44,129 nucleotides of DNA from Salinivirgaceae bacterium (GTDB taxonomy: Bacteria > Bacteroidota > Bacteroidia > Bacteroidales > SZUA-534). Position numbers and translations under genes: made by a program. Location: assembly GCA_017557605.1 (NCBI GenBank), contig JAFYYJ010000082.1, positions 1 to 44,129 of the forward strand, given 5' to 3'. The notes beneath the pieces are model-generated. The model was not told the origin of the DNA and did not search any database. It saw only the letters and a list, made by a program, of their open reading frames with translations. Below, piece after piece: positions 32,119 to 41,754 of this stretch (the stretch's first letter is position 1; each line of letters opens with the position of its first letter).

Positions 32119-33780
32119 ATGGAGAAAAAAACAAAACTGAAAATCAAGGTGGTAGCTGCGGTTGCCGCCATACTTATTGCGGTTGGCTTTGTCAACGACC
32201 GCGACTTTGAGATGTCGAAAAACCTTGACATCTACCACACCCTTTTCCGCGAACTTTCAATCTATTATGTCGATGAGATAAATCCGGGCGATTTGGTGAA
32301 AAAAAGCATTGACGAGATGCTGAAGTCGCTCGACCCGTACACGGTTTTCATTCCCGAGTCGGACATTGAGGATTTCCGTTTCATGACCACCGGACAGTAC
32401 GGCGGAATTGGCGCCTACATACGCAGTAGCGAAGGCCATGTAGTTGTGAGTGAGCCAATTGACGGCTCACCAGCAATGTTGGCTGGACTGAAGGCTGGCG
32501 ACCTTATAGTTGAGATTGACGGCAAGGATGTTGCTGGATATGATACCGAAAAAGTGAGCGAGCTGCTCAAAGGCGAACCTAAAACGAAAGTGACGCTCAC
32601 CGTTGAGACACCTTTCACCCATAAGAAACGCAAAGTCGAGATTATCCGACAGAAAATCAAGGTTAAAAGCGTACCTTACTACGGCATGGTGGCCGACGGA
32701 ATAGGCTATATCAGCCTTTCGAACTTTACTGATAATTGTTCGCAAGAAGTGAAAGACGCCCTGCTCGATTTGAAGAAGAATAACCAACTGAAAGGCCTTG
32801 TGCTCGACCTGCGCGGCAATCCGGGCGGACTACTCAACGAGGCGGTGTCGATGTCGAACCTGTTTGTCGATAAAGGGAACGAGATTGTGAGCACCAAAGG
32901 CAAGGTAAAGATGTGGAACAAAACATATTACGCCACTAGCGACCCGGTTGACACGCAGCTTCCGCTAGCCATTCTGGTAAACAGCGGCACGGCGTCGGCA
33001 TCAGAAATTGTGTCGGGTGTAGTGCAGGACCTTGACCGCGGAGTCATTATAGGCTGCCGCACCTACGGCAAGGGCCTTGTGCAGACAACCCGCGACTTGA
33101 GCTACAACACCAAACTAAAACTGACAACAGCAAAATACTACATACCAAGCGGCCGCTGCATCCAGGCGCTCGACTACTCGCACCGCAACGCCGACGGTAG
33201 CGTGGGCAAAATTGCCGATTCACTCATCAGCCAGTTCAAGACACGCGCAGGCCGCACTGTTTATGACGGCGGAGGGGTTCTGCCCGACATCAAATTCGAG
33301 CCTGAGATAATGAGCCGCATAGCTGCCAGCCTATACACCAAGAACCTGATTTTCGACTATGCCACACTCTACAACCAGCAGCACCCGTCGATAGGCAAGC
33401 CTGAGGATTTCCGCATCGACGACGCTACTTACGACGATTTTGTCAACTTCCTGGCTGACAAGAACTACGACTACAAGCTTGAAAGCGAGAAGCTGATAAA
33501 CGACCTTGAGTCTGCCATAAAGAAAGAAAAATACGAGGCTCAGGTGGGCGATGAACTGGAGCAACTGCGAAACAAACTCGCACACGACAAATCAAAAGAT
33601 TTACACACATTTAAGTCGGAAATATCATCATTGTTGCAAGAAGAGATTGTGAGCCGCTACTATTATCAGGTTGGCCGTGTCAAATCGCAGATGATAAATG
33701 ACTCGACTCTATTCAAAGCCATTGACATACTGACCGATAGCGAAGCGTATGCCAAACTGTTGAAACCCGCTAACGAATAA
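32119..33780 (+). CDS. C-terminal processing protease, S41 family
   Basis: A 553-residue periplasmic serine protease. An N-terminal hydrophobic segment (about 8-24) acts as signal or anchor. A PDZ domain follows (GGIGAYIRSSEGHVVV to about 170), then the S41 catalytic core with LVLDLRGNPGG (228-236), NSGTASASEIV (Ser293) and RTYGKGLVQ (Lys318). The Ser-Lys spacing of 25 matches the family. The C-terminal 150 residues are charged and helical. Members cleave proteins from their C-terminal ends. It lies 47 bases after rnpA and 18 before a GT4 gene. Confidence 0.94.
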   Translation: MEKKTKLKIKVVAAVAAILIAVGFVNDRDFEMSKNLDIYHTLFRELSIYYVDEINPGDLVKKSIDEMLKSLDPYTVFIPESDIEDFRFMTTGQYGGIGAYIRSSEGHVVVSEPIDGSPAMLAGLKAGDLIVEIDGKDVAGYDTEKVSELLKGEPKTKVTLTVETPFTHKKRKVEIIRQKIKVKSVPYYGMVADGIGYISLSNFTDNCSQEVKDALLDLKKNNQLKGLVLDLRGNPGGLLNEAVSMSNLFVDKGNEIVSTKGKVKMWNKTYYATSDPVDTQLPLAILVNSGTASASEIVSGVVQDLDRGVIIGCRTYGKGLVQTTRDLSYNTKLKLTTAKYYIPSGRCIQALDYSHRNADGSVGKIADSLISQFKTRAGRTVYDGGGVLPDIKFEPEIMSRIAASLYTKNLIFDYATLYNQQHPSIGKPEDFRIDDATYDDFVNFLADKNYDYKLESEKLINDLESAIKKEKYEAQVGDELEQLRNKLAHDKSKDLHTFKSEISSLLQEEIVSRYYYQVGRVKSQMINDSTLFKAIDILTDSEAYAKLLKPANE

Positions 33781-33798
33781 TGAGCAGATACTAAATAT

Positions 33799-34932
33799 AT
33801 GAAGCCACAACTCAAAATATTATCGATAGCACCGGAGCCTTTTATCCCACCTGTATCGGGCGACCAGAAAGGCGTATTCGGCTATCTGAGCGCATTGGGA
33901 CAAATATCGAACCTTACGGTCATAACAGGCGTTGGCTCGGAGTCGCCGGAGTGCTCGTTCAGCATTAAACCCATAGTTCCGCGCAGTGCGTTTCGCCGCA
34001 TTTCGCGCGCCAACTACAAGATAATCTATGACCAGGTGACAGCAATCAAGCCTGATGTCATCATACTTGAACAGCCGTTTTTAGGCTGGATGGGCACGTT
34101 GTCGAAAAAAACGGGCGTACCGGTATTTACCCACTCGCTGAATATTGAATATCTGCGTTTTATGTCGGCGGGCCGTTGGTGGTGGCCGGCAATGTTCGAG
34201 TGGGAACGTTTTGCAATGAAAATGGCGCGCGGCGCATTCTTCACAACCGACCAGGACCGCCAGATTGCCATAAGCAAGTTCAGCCTCAGTCCCGACAAGT
34301 GCCACCTGAAACCTTACGGCGTTGAGCCGACATCGCTTCCGGTATGCGACCCAACCGAACGCGCCGAGATACTTGGCCGTCATGGCATCGACCCTAACGA
34401 CAAGATTTTCATGTACTTCGGTGTGCTCAAATATCTGCCAAGCATCGAATCGCTTTCAATAATAATTGACGAGATAGCACCGCGGCTGCAAAAGACACTG
34501 GGTAGCGGCTATAAGATACTGATTTGCGGCGGCGGCCTCTCAAAGAACGACCAGCGCCGCTTCGACGACCTGCGCAAACAGAACATCGTTTATGCCGGAT
34601 TTGTGCCCGACATCGACTCGTATATCCGCAGCTCCGATGTCATTATGAATCCCGCCCTGCAAGGCGGTGGCATCCGCACAAAGGTTATCGAGGCGATAAG
34701 CCAGAACCGTCCGGTGGTGTCAACATCGCTCGGCGCAATCGGCATCGACACAACGGTTTGCGGCAACAAACTACAAGTGGTTGTCGATAACAATTGGGAT
34801 ATGTTCGCTAGTAGCCTCGTAAGCGCACTCTCGCTCACAGGCGACACCCCGCAAGCGTTTTTTGACAAATACAGTTGGCAGGGCATCGCTAAGAACGTTT
34901 ACGAGACACTTCAAACATCTGTTAATAAATAA
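33799..34932 (+). CDS. Glycosyltransferase family 4
   Basis: A 377-residue GT-B glycosyltransferase. The N-terminus LKILSIAPEPFIPPVSGDQKG is family-like. PVFTHSLNIEYLRF, an MYFGVLKYLPSIESL linker and NPALQGGGIRTKVIEAISQNRPVVST form the donor-binding C-terminal domain, with a conserved-type Glu in KVIEA. It is a housekeeping-side glycosyltransferase, distant from the glycan locus and richer in GC. The MscS gene follows after 9 bases. Substrate unknown. Confidence 0.88.
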   Translation: MKPQLKILSIAPEPFIPPVSGDQKGVFGYLSALGQISNLTVITGVGSESPECSFSIKPIVPRSAFRRISRANYKIIYDQVTAIKPDVIILEQPFLGWMGTLSKKTGVPVFTHSLNIEYLRFMSAGRWWWPAMFEWERFAMKMARGAFFTTDQDRQIAISKFSLSPDKCHLKPYGVEPTSLPVCDPTERAEILGRHGIDPNDKIFMYFGVLKYLPSIESLSIIIDEIAPRLQKTLGSGYKILICGGGLSKNDQRRFDDLRKQNIVYAGFVPDIDSYIRSSDVIMNPALQGGGIRTKVIEAISQNRPVVSTSLGAIGIDTTVCGNKLQVVVDNNWDMFASSLVSALSLTGDTPQAFFDKYSWQGIAKNVYETLQTSVNK

Positions 34933-34941
34933 TTTACAATA

Positions 34942-36099
34942 ATGGAACATTTTGTTTTCCTTGGAGCCAACGGATACGATTGGATTAAGGCTATCATTGA
35001 CATTGTCATCACCGTTGGACTCAGCAAACTTGTAATGTGGGTTCTGCCGATATTATTCAGGCGATTCTCAAAATTGTCGGAAGAGGATTTAAAAAATATT
35101 CTTAAAAAATGCGCAATGCCTATTTGTGTGTTAATCATACTTATAGGTATCCGTCTGTCACTTACGCATTTTCCGCTTGAGAAATACCGTCCAATCATAA
35201 GTATGACTTACACGGTGGTTTCGTGCCTCACTATCACTTGGTTCGTGTCGAACCTGATTACAACCGTAACTTGCCGTATTATTGCGACGCACAACCCCGA
35301 CGGCAAGAACAACAGCGCACTTATGCTGCCTACAATCAAGCACTTGCTGCAAGTGATTATTTGGGGCGCAGGTATCGCAATAACGCTATCAAATACCGGA
35401 TACGATGTGAAGGCGCTTCTGGCCGGACTGGGATTCGGTGGTGTGGCACTGGCTCTGGCCGCTAAAAATACGGTAACAAACTTTCTTGGCGGCGCCACTT
35501 TGCTCATTGACAACCCGTTCAGTATTGGCGACCGCGTGCGTGTTGCCAACTACGACGGCTTTGTCAGTTTCATCGGTCTGCGCAGCTTCCGCCTGTCAAC
35601 TCTCGACGGCACCGAAGTAACCATTCCAAACGCCAACATCATTGACAACGCTGTTGAGAACGTTACCCGCGAACCGGCACGCCGCATTGTCCTTATGCTG
35701 CAACTAACCTACGGAACCAACGCCGAACAGATGCAGTTGGCAATGAATATCCTAAGAGACATCGCTGTCAACAACCCGCACGTTGACAACAATTGCCACA
35801 TTTTCTTCTGCGATTTTGCCGAATACTCGCTTAACATAAAGTTCATCTACTACATAAAAAAGGGCAGCGACATTTTCGAAACACAATCCGAAATGAACCT
35901 ACTCATTCTCAGCCGTTTCAACAGCAATGGCATTCACTTCGCATTCCCGACACATAGTCTTTATGTCGAAAATATAAAAGATGTCGAAGCCAATGAACTG
36001 GCCAGCCACGATGCCAAGGCGCTTAAAGGCCAAGAGGTTAAGAAGTTAAAAGACGTAGAAATCAAGAAGATAGAATCAAAAACTTCCGACTCAAAATGA
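34942..36099 (+). CDS. Mechanosensitive ion channel, MscS family
   Basis: A 385-residue channel of the small-conductance type. Four membrane segments (about 14-40, 52-72, 83-106, 130-190) end in the pore helix [26 protein letters not shown]. The beta domain [19 protein letters not shown] and the motif [18 protein letters not shown] follow, both diagnostic of MscS. The last 30 residues are a Lys-rich charged tail. It opens under membrane tension to release solutes. It overlaps cmk by 4 bases (ATGA). Confidence 0.95.
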   Translation: MEHFVFLGANGYDWIKAIIDIVITVGLSKLVMWVLPILFRRFSKLSEEDLKNILKKCAMPICVLIILIGIRLSLTHFPLEKYRPIISMTYTVVSCLTITWFVSNLITTVTCRIIATHNPDGKNNSALMLPTIKHLLQVIIWGAGIAITLSNTGYDVKALLAGLGFGGVALALAAKNTVTNFLGGATLLIDNPFSIGDRVRVANYDGFVSFIGLRSFRLSTLDGTEVTIPNANIIDNAVENVTREPARRIVLMLQLTYGTNAEQMQLAMNILRDIAVNNPHVDNNCHIFFCDFAEYSLNIKFIYYIKKGSDIFETQSEMNLLILSRFNSNGIHFAFPTHSLYVENIKDVEANELASHDAKALKGQEVKKLKDVEIKKIESKTSDSK

Positions 36100-36794
36100 A
36101 CGACAAAAAACTCACAATAGCCATTGACGGATTCTCATCATGCGGCAAGAGCACTGTAGCCAAAGAACTCGCCCGAAAACTGGGTTACGTTTATGTTGAC
36201 ACTGGCGCTATGTACCGCGCCGTAACGCTCTACTGCATGCGTAACAGCCTTATAAGCGATGACGGGACGGTGAATACCGACAACCTTAAAAAAGTCATTG
36301 GCGACATCAATATAACATTCACCTACAACAAATCGACTGGTGCAAACACCACATGGCTCAATGGCGAACAGGTTGAAGACGAAATTCGCCGCATTGAGGT
36401 GTCGAACAAAGTGAGCTATGTGAGCCGCATTGATTTTGTGCGCACTCAAATGGTTAAACTGCAACAAGATATGGGAAAGCAAGGCGGGATTGTTATGGAC
36501 GGCCGTGACATAGGTACTGTGGTTTTCCCAAACGCCGACCTCAAAATATTTATGACAGCATCGCCTGAAGTGCGTGCCCAGCGTCGCTTCGACGAACTGA
36601 CAGCAAAAGGCGAGAAGGTAACAATGGAGGAAGTGCTTGAGAATGTAAACCAGCGCGACTATATTGACCAACACCGCGATGTGTCGCCCCTACGCCAGGC
36701 CGACGACGCCCATGTGGTGGACAACAGCCATATGACTCGCGATGAGCAATTTGCCGTGATACTCCAATTGGTGGAAAATGCAAAAAAAGGTTGA
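36096..36794 (+). CDS. cmk: Cytidylate kinase
   Basis: Phosphorylates CMP and dCMP with ATP. The 232-residue protein has the P-loop [19 protein letters not shown] (8-26), [13 protein letters not shown], the [18 protein letters not shown] motif, and [24 protein letters not shown] near the end. Length matches bacterial Cmk. Start shares ATGA with the MscS stop, and the end overlaps ispH by 17 bases, so all three are tightly coupled. The cmk-ispH order is common in Bacteroidota. Confidence 0.97.
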   Translation: MNDKKLTIAIDGFSSCGKSTVAKELARKLGYVYVDTGAMYRAVTLYCMRNSLISDDGTVNTDNLKKVIGDINITFTYNKSTGANTTWLNGEQVEDEIRRIEVSNKVSYVSRIDFVRTQMVKLQQDMGKQGGIVMDGRDIGTVVFPNADLKIFMTASPEVRAQRRFDELTAKGEKVTMEEVLENVNQRDYIDQHRDVSPLRQADDAHVVDNSHMTRDEQFAVILQLVENAKKG

Positions 36795-37650
36795 AATAGC
36801 CATTGACCCTGAATCGGGATTTTGCTTCGGCGTAAAAAATGCTGTTACAAAAGCAATTAACGAACTTGCCGACGGTCAGAAACTATATAGTCTTGGTGCA
36901 ATGGTGCACAACCCCGTTGAAGTGAACCGATTGGCAAGCATCGGCCTCGGAGTGATTGACCATGAGCAATTTGCCAAACTGCACAACGCAAAAGTCATCT
37001 TCCGCGCACACGGCGAACCACCAAGTAGCTATGCCAATCTGAAAGACCGCAATATCAAACTCATTGACGCCACGTGCCCTGTGGTACTACGCCTGCAAGC
37101 CAACATAAAAAAAGCCTACGAGCAAATGCGGCAATGCAACGGGCAGGTTGTCATCTTCGGGAAGAAAGGCCACGCTGAGGTTATCGGGCTTATCGGCCAA
37201 ACCGACGGCAACGCCATTCTTATTGAAAATGAAAAAGATATAAGCAAAATAGATTTCTCGCGGCCCATTGAGTTTTTCTCACAGACAACCAAAGATGTCA
37301 GCAAATTTATGAATCTGGTGAAGATTCTAGGGCAGAAATCCTCACAGTTCCAATGGCACGACACTATTTGCCGCCAAGTTGCCAACCGCGGACCACACCT
37401 GCGCAATTTCGCTTCAGAACACGAGGTAATAATCTTTGTAGGCGGCCGCGACAGCTCAAACGCAAAAGTGCTGTTCGAGATTTGCAAGGGTGTAAACGCG
37501 AAATCTTATTTCATTGAAAACGAAAGCGATATCCAAAACGATTGGTTTACAGGAGTGTCAAGCATAGGAATAAGCGGAGCCACTTCAACGCCTTCGTGGC
37601 TGATTGAGAATGTCGCAGACCGCATCAATGCTATTGTTTCTGGCTTATAG
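36778..37650 (+). CDS. ispH: 4-hydroxy-3-methylbut-2-enyl diphosphate reductase
   Basis: Last enzyme of the MEP isoprenoid pathway; an iron-sulfur enzyme making IPP and DMAPP. Cluster cysteines are Cys16 (GFCFGVK), Cys100 (DATCPVV) and Cys198 (DTICRQV). Substrate-binding residues are His78 (FRAHGEP), His132 (GHAEVIG) and Thr170 (FSQTT). The 290-residue length is normal. It overlaps cmk at its start and its 3' end overlaps the convergent GtrA gene by 20 bases, leaving no room for a separate terminator. Confidence 0.97.
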   Translation: MQKKVEIAIDPESGFCFGVKNAVTKAINELADGQKLYSLGAMVHNPVEVNRLASIGLGVIDHEQFAKLHNAKVIFRAHGEPPSSYANLKDRNIKLIDATCPVVLRLQANIKKAYEQMRQCNGQVVIFGKKGHAEVIGLIGQTDGNAILIENEKDISKIDFSRPIEFFSQTTKDVSKFMNLVKILGQKSSQFQWHDTICRQVANRGPHLRNFASEHEVIIFVGGRDSSNAKVLFEICKGVNAKSYFIENESDIQNDWFTGVSSIGISGATSTPSWLIENVADRINAIVSGL

Positions 37651-38092
37651 GCTCACTCTCCCGCCCCCGTTCAAAAACAATCTTCTTCCGCATAAAAAAG
37701 TTGAAGAAGAAAACCACAACTTGCGCTATAGTATTACTAATCAAATAATAAACATCGCAGCAATTTGTCAGAAGAGTGGTTATGCCTATGTTTATGGCAA
37801 GCCCTACGGCGCCTATCAGTGTGAAAATCGCAAATTGCAAAAGACTTTTGCCTGCCTTCTTTTCGGTTTTATGAAAAACCCAAATGGCGCTTAACGCGTA
37901 ATTGAGCAACCCTGCCAACAATGACGCGATTGCCGTTGACACAGCCAAATAGCTGCTACCTAACAATTTGTCGGTGAGCAACCACAACAATGCGATGTTG
38001 GTGCAGTAGCGTATGCCCTCAACAACAGCGTTGCGCAAAATTTGAATTTTGGTGTTATCAGTCTTGCCAAAAAGCGTTTCGCGGACAGACAT
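37631..38092 (-). CDS. GtrA-like membrane protein
   Basis: A 153-residue protein with four predicted membrane helices (about 26-46, 50-75, 90-108, 118-136). RYCTNIALLWLLTDKLLG, NYALSAIWVF and FFFNFFMRKKIVF are typical of the GtrA family. These proteins often help move polyprenyl-linked sugars or are of unknown use. I choose the ATG at 38092; a TTG at 38101 overlapping the CobW stop (TTGA) would add three residues. It follows the CobW gene closely and converges on ispH. Confidence 0.85.
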   Translation of the reverse strand: MSVRETLFGKTDNTKIQILRNAVVEGIRYCTNIALLWLLTDKLLGSSYLAVSTAIASLLAGLLNYALSAIWVFHKTEKKAGKSLLQFAIFTLIGAVGLAINIGITTLLTNCCDVYYLISNTIAQVVVFFFNFFMRKKIVFERGRESEPISQKQ

Positions 38093-38097
38093 CTCAC

Positions 38098-39219
38098 TCA
38101 AATCTTATCCATATCGGCCTTAATCTGCTCACGGTCAAGATTTTGTCCGATGAAAACGATTTTAATCATACGGTCGCCGTACTCATCGTCCCAATCCTTG
38201 CGAAGTTCCTCGCTTTCAGCCAGATATTTGCGCTGTTCCTCAATTGGCGCTGTGCAAATCCACTGTCCGGCCTTTACAAGTTTCTTCTGCATTCCGGCCT
38301 GGTCAAACATATACGACATATCGGCATCGTCAGAGAAGTAGCAAATGCCCTTGCTGCGGATGATATTGTTTGGCCAGCGGTCGTTCACGTATGTCTCGAA
38401 TTTGGTGTAATTGAACGCTTTACGACGATAGTAAACATAGGTGCCTATTCCGTATTCCTCAGTTTCGCCTTCCGGCTCCTCTTCTTCCTCTTTTTCCAAT
38501 TCGGCAACCCAACCTGCTGATATCGATGCCTTTTCGAAGTCGAACTTGTGCGAATCCATTATCTTGCTCAAATCCAACTCGGCGTAGTTAGTCTCTACAA
38601 TTTCGGCATAAGGCTGAAGTTTCTTGATAACAGCTTTAACCTGCTTCTTCTCATCTTCAGTTATCTCATCTATCTTATTCAGAATGATAATGTTGCAAAA
38701 TTCAATCTGTTGTATCAACAAATTCTCAATATCATCATCATCAATGTTGTCACGAGTCAGACTATTGCCGTTGGCGAACTCACGAGCCATTCGAAGCGCA
38801 TCAACAACAGTTGCGATGCAGTCGAGACGGCAGGGCTCCGGCTGATTATACTGCCGCGCATAACCCGAAATTGCAGTGATTGTCTGCGCGATAGGCAGCG
38901 GTTCGCAAATGCCGCTCGCCTCAATAAGAATATAGTCGAACCGGCCCGTTTCGATAATGCCGGTAATCTGGTCGATAAGGTCAGTTTTCAGCGTACAACA
39001 GATGCAACCGTTGCTAAGAGCCACAAGGCTGTCGTCTTTCTTATTGACAAAACCGCCGGCCTGAATAAGCGACGCGTCAACATTTATCTCGCCAATATCG
39101 TTGACAATAACCGCTATTTTAAAACCCTGATTGTTAGCTAAAATCTTGTTTACCAATGTGGTTTTTCCGCTGCCCAGATACCCTGTGAGCAAAGTTACGG
39201 GAACTGTTTTGTTACTCAT
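38098..39219 (-). CDS. CobW/ZNG1-type GTPase metal chaperone
   Basis: A 373-residue G3E-family GTPase. It has the P-loop LLTGYLGSGKTTLVN (11-24), NDIGEINVD, the metal-binding GCICCTL (Cys72, Cys74, Cys75), the IEASGICEP switch and ILNKIDE. The C-terminal CobW domain is present (FNYTKFETYVNDRWP ... WICTAP). A short acidic insert rich in Glu lies near residue 235-250. Such proteins insert zinc or cobalt into client enzymes. No zur box or known client is nearby. A -7 box (TACTTTTG) lies just upstream at 39241-39248. Confidence 0.92.
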   Translation of the reverse strand: MSNKTVPVTLLTGYLGSGKTTLVNKILANNQGFKIAVIVNDIGEINVDASLIQAGGFVNKKDDSLVALSNGCICCTLKTDLIDQITGIIETGRFDYILIEASGICEPLPIAQTITAISGYARQYNQPEPCRLDCIATVVDALRMAREFANGNSLTRDNIDDDDIENLLIQQIEFCNIIILNKIDEITEDEKKQVKAVIKKLQPYAEIVETNYAELDLSKIMDSHKFDFEKASISAGWVAELEKEEEEEPEGETEEYGIGTYVYYRRKAFNYTKFETYVNDRWPNNIIRSKGICYFSDDADMSYMFDQAGMQKKLVKAGQWICTAPIEEQRKYLAESEELRKDWDDEYGDRMIKIVFIGQNLDREQIKADMDKI

Positions 39220-39240
39220 TTCTTATGTTTTTCAGATGCG

Positions 39241-39248
39241 CAAAAGTA
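39241..39248 (-). promoter_or_regulatory. -7 box of CobW gene
   Basis: TACTTTTG on the minus strand fits TAnnTTTG and lies 22 bases upstream of the ATG at 39219. Confidence 0.5.
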
Positions 39249-39329
39249 AAAATCTTTGCGGCAGAATATTTGCTGAAATTTGTTTTCAAAAGCGAAATTT
39301 CAGGCTCTTGCCCTATCCGTTTTTCCACT

Positions 39330-41465
39330 TCACGAGCCCTGCTCCACGCCCTTCATTGTCAGGCTGATGCGACCTCGCAGATAGTCAACGCCCACAACTT
39401 TCACCATAACGTGTTGATGCAGCGACACCACATCGTTCGGGTTGCTGACATACTTGTTGGCCAGTTGCGAAATATGCACCAGTCCGTCCTGATGCACGCC
39501 TATGTCAACAAACGCGCCGAAATTGGTGATATTGGTGACAATGCCGGGAAGCACCATTTCCTCCTCCAAATCGTCGATTGTGTGCACACCCTCAGCAAAC
39601 GAGAACTCCTTGATAGCTGAGCGCGGGTCGCGGCCGGGCTTTTCCAACTCCTTCTTGATGTCGAGCAAAGTGGGCATTCCTACAGTGTCTGACACATAGC
39701 GTTTTAAGTCGATTTTCTGACGCAGGCCTGCATCGGCAATCAAATCAGAAACCTTGCAGCCCAAATCGGCGGCCATTTTATCCACAACGGCATAGCTTTC
39801 AGGGTGCACCGCACTATTGTCGAGCGGATTCTTAGCATCAGGAATACGCAGAAACGCCGCGCACTGTTCAAAAGCCTTGTCGCCAAGCCGGGGCACTTTT
39901 TTCAGTTGCTGCCTCGATTTGAACGCCCCATTTTCCGTCCGGTAATCGACAATGTTCTGAGCAAGCTTCTCTCCAAGTCCGCTCACATATGCAAGCAAGT
40001 GCTTGCTGGCCGTATTCAGATTGACACCAACCAAATTGACACAGCTTTCAACCACAAAATCAAGACTTTCCTTGAGCGCTGTCTGGTCAACATCGTGCTG
40101 ATACTGGCCCACTCCTATCGATTTCGGGTCTATTTTGACAAGCTCGGCAAGCGGGTCCATAAGCCGGCGACCTATCGAAACAGCACCGCGAACGGTAACA
40201 TCATAGTCGGGGAACTCCTCGCGCGCCACAGCCGATGCACTGTAAACCGATGCGCCGTTCTCGCTCACTACGAAAATCTGAACTTCGGTATCGAACTTTA
40301 TTGAACGGACAAAAGCCTCAGTCTCGCGGCTGGCCGTGCCGTTTCCAATGGCAACCGCCTCACAACCGTACTTCTTGACAAGCTGACGCACCGTCTCCTG
40401 CGACTCCGCCCACTCGTTCTGCGGCGGATGCGGATAAATAGCCTGATTATAAAGTAGATTACCCGTCTGGTCGAGACAGACAACCTTGCAGCCGGTGCGG
40501 AATCCGGGGTCAAGTGCCAAAATGCGCTTTTGCCCAAGTGGCGACGCCAACAGCAACTGCCGCAGATTGACCGAAAAGACATCAATGGCCTCCTTGTCGG
40601 CTTTTTCCTTTGCGGTCTTCTTAAACTCGTTTTCGATTGACGGCTGAATCAGCCGTTTGTAACTATCCTCAACAGCCATACGCACCTGCTTTGCCGCGGC
40701 ATTTTCTGATTTCAAAAAGTGACGGCACAGCATTTCTTCAACATCATCGTTTTTCGGTTCAACACTGATACGCAGATAACCTTCGGCTTCGCCACGGCGC
40801 ATCGCCAGCATTCGGTGCGACGGACACTTACGCAGCGGCTCGGCAAAATCGTAATAATCCTCATACTTGACGGCATCCGACTCCTTGCCCTTGATTACGT
40901 GAGAGATAACCTGCGCACTATGATTATAGTAGTTGCGCACCCGCTGACGGGCAGTCATATCCTCGCTCACCCACTCTGCAATTATGTCGCGGGCTCCGGC
41001 CAAAGCCTTATCAGTGTCATCAATATCATCCTTCAGATATTTCTCGGCTATCAGTTCCACATCGCCGTTGTTTTGCTTCATCAGCCAGGCAGCAAGCGGC
41101 TCCAATCCCTGCTCTTTAGCAATGGTGGCACGCGTGCGCTTCTTCGGTTTGTATGGCAGATAGATGTCCTCCAATTCGCTACTGTCAAGCGTATCATCAA
41201 TTTTGCGCTTCAGCTCGTCGGTAAGTTTGTTTTGTGCGGCAATAGTCTCAACTATCGTCTGCTTGCGACGGTCAAGCTCTTGATACTTTTTATATTGGGT
41301 TTCAATATCGAAGATTGCAACCTCGTCGAGACCGCCAGTGGCCTCCTTCCTATAACGGCTGATAAACGGCACAGTGGCCCCTCCGTCGAGCAATTCGGTA
41401 ACCGCCTCAACCTGACTCTGCTTTATTCCAAGCGCATTGGCTATCGCCTTTAAATATTTGTGCAT
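39330..41465 (-). CDS. tex: Tex family RNA-binding protein
   Basis: A 711-residue protein of the Tex/YhgF family. Order of parts: N-terminal helical Tex region with GATVPFISRYRKEATGGLDE (about 29-48), YqgF-like RNase H fold (RILALDPGFRTGCKVV, about 318), helix-hairpin-helix repeats (LGEKLAQNIVDYR and RLGDKAFEQCAAFLR), and a C-terminal S1 domain (GIVTNITNFGAFVDIGVHQDGL to about 705). It binds nucleic acids and affects transcription and RNA turnover. Length is slightly shorter than E. coli Tex. A -7 box lies upstream. Cytoplasmic. Confidence 0.96.
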   Translation of the reverse strand: MHKYLKAIANALGIKQSQVEAVTELLDGGATVPFISRYRKEATGGLDEVAIFDIETQYKKYQELDRRKQTIVETIAAQNKLTDELKRKIDDTLDSSELEDIYLPYKPKKRTRATIAKEQGLEPLAAWLMKQNNGDVELIAEKYLKDDIDDTDKALAGARDIIAEWVSEDMTARQRVRNYYNHSAQVISHVIKGKESDAVKYEDYYDFAEPLRKCPSHRMLAMRRGEAEGYLRISVEPKNDDVEEMLCRHFLKSENAAAKQVRMAVEDSYKRLIQPSIENEFKKTAKEKADKEAIDVFSVNLRQLLLASPLGQKRILALDPGFRTGCKVVCLDQTGNLLYNQAIYPHPPQNEWAESQETVRQLVKKYGCEAVAIGNGTASRETEAFVRSIKFDTEVQIFVVSENGASVYSASAVAREEFPDYDVTVRGAVSIGRRLMDPLAELVKIDPKSIGVGQYQHDVDQTALKESLDFVVESCVNLVGVNLNTASKHLLAYVSGLGEKLAQNIVDYRTENGAFKSRQQLKKVPRLGDKAFEQCAAFLRIPDAKNPLDNSAVHPESYAVVDKMAADLGCKVSDLIADAGLRQKIDLKRYVSDTVGMPTLLDIKKELEKPGRDPRSAIKEFSFAEGVHTIDDLEEEMVLPGIVTNITNFGAFVDIGVHQDGLVHISQLANKYVSNPNDVVSLHQHVMVKVVGVDYLRGRISLTMKGVEQGS

Positions 41466-41505
41466 AAACTCATTTTTAATTCGACAGTCACTCTGCCGAT
41501 ATATG

Positions 41506-41513
41506 CAAATATA
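41506..41513 (-). promoter_or_regulatory. -7 box of tex
   Basis: TATATTTG on the minus strand fits TAnnTTTG, 41 bases upstream of the tex ATG. Confidence 0.5.
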
Positions 41514-41586
41514 AAACTAAACGCGAACGCAAACTGAAAACACAAACTTTCACTTCACATTTATGTTTTTCGTTTTCCAACTTACA

Positions 41587-41594
41587 TATATTTG
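41587..41594 (+). promoter_or_regulatory. -7 box ahead of a terminator-like hairpin
   Basis: TATATTTG on the plus strand would start transcription near 41600, at the foot of the hairpin described next and about 155 bases before the secreted-protein gene. Confidence 0.4.
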
Positions 41595-41599
41595 ACATG

Positions 41600-41640
41600 G
41601 CTTTGGTGTTATACACGCCAAGGCTTTTTTTATTTTTATT
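41600..41640 (+). terminator. Terminator-like hairpin in the leader of the 210-aa protein gene
   Basis: Nine-pair stem GCTTTGGTG / CGCCAAGGC with loop TTATACA, followed directly by seven T and more T-rich sequence. It lies in the plus-strand leader of the secreted-protein gene, with no plus-strand gene upstream to terminate. It could act as an attenuator. The remaining leader, 41641-41754, shows nothing recognisable. Confidence 0.6.
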
Positions 41641-41754
41641 GGTCTTGTCTTACATCCTCAAAAATCAAATACCGATAGAGAAAAGGTTCACAAAATTGTC
41701 TTAAAATTGTAATGCGAGTAATCGCACAAAAACTAACTACTCAAACTGAACTAA

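Noticed and set aside
35208..35549. Minus-strand frame of 113 codons within the MscS gene
   Set aside because: The plus-strand MscS frame is unambiguous; the antisense translation has no family features.
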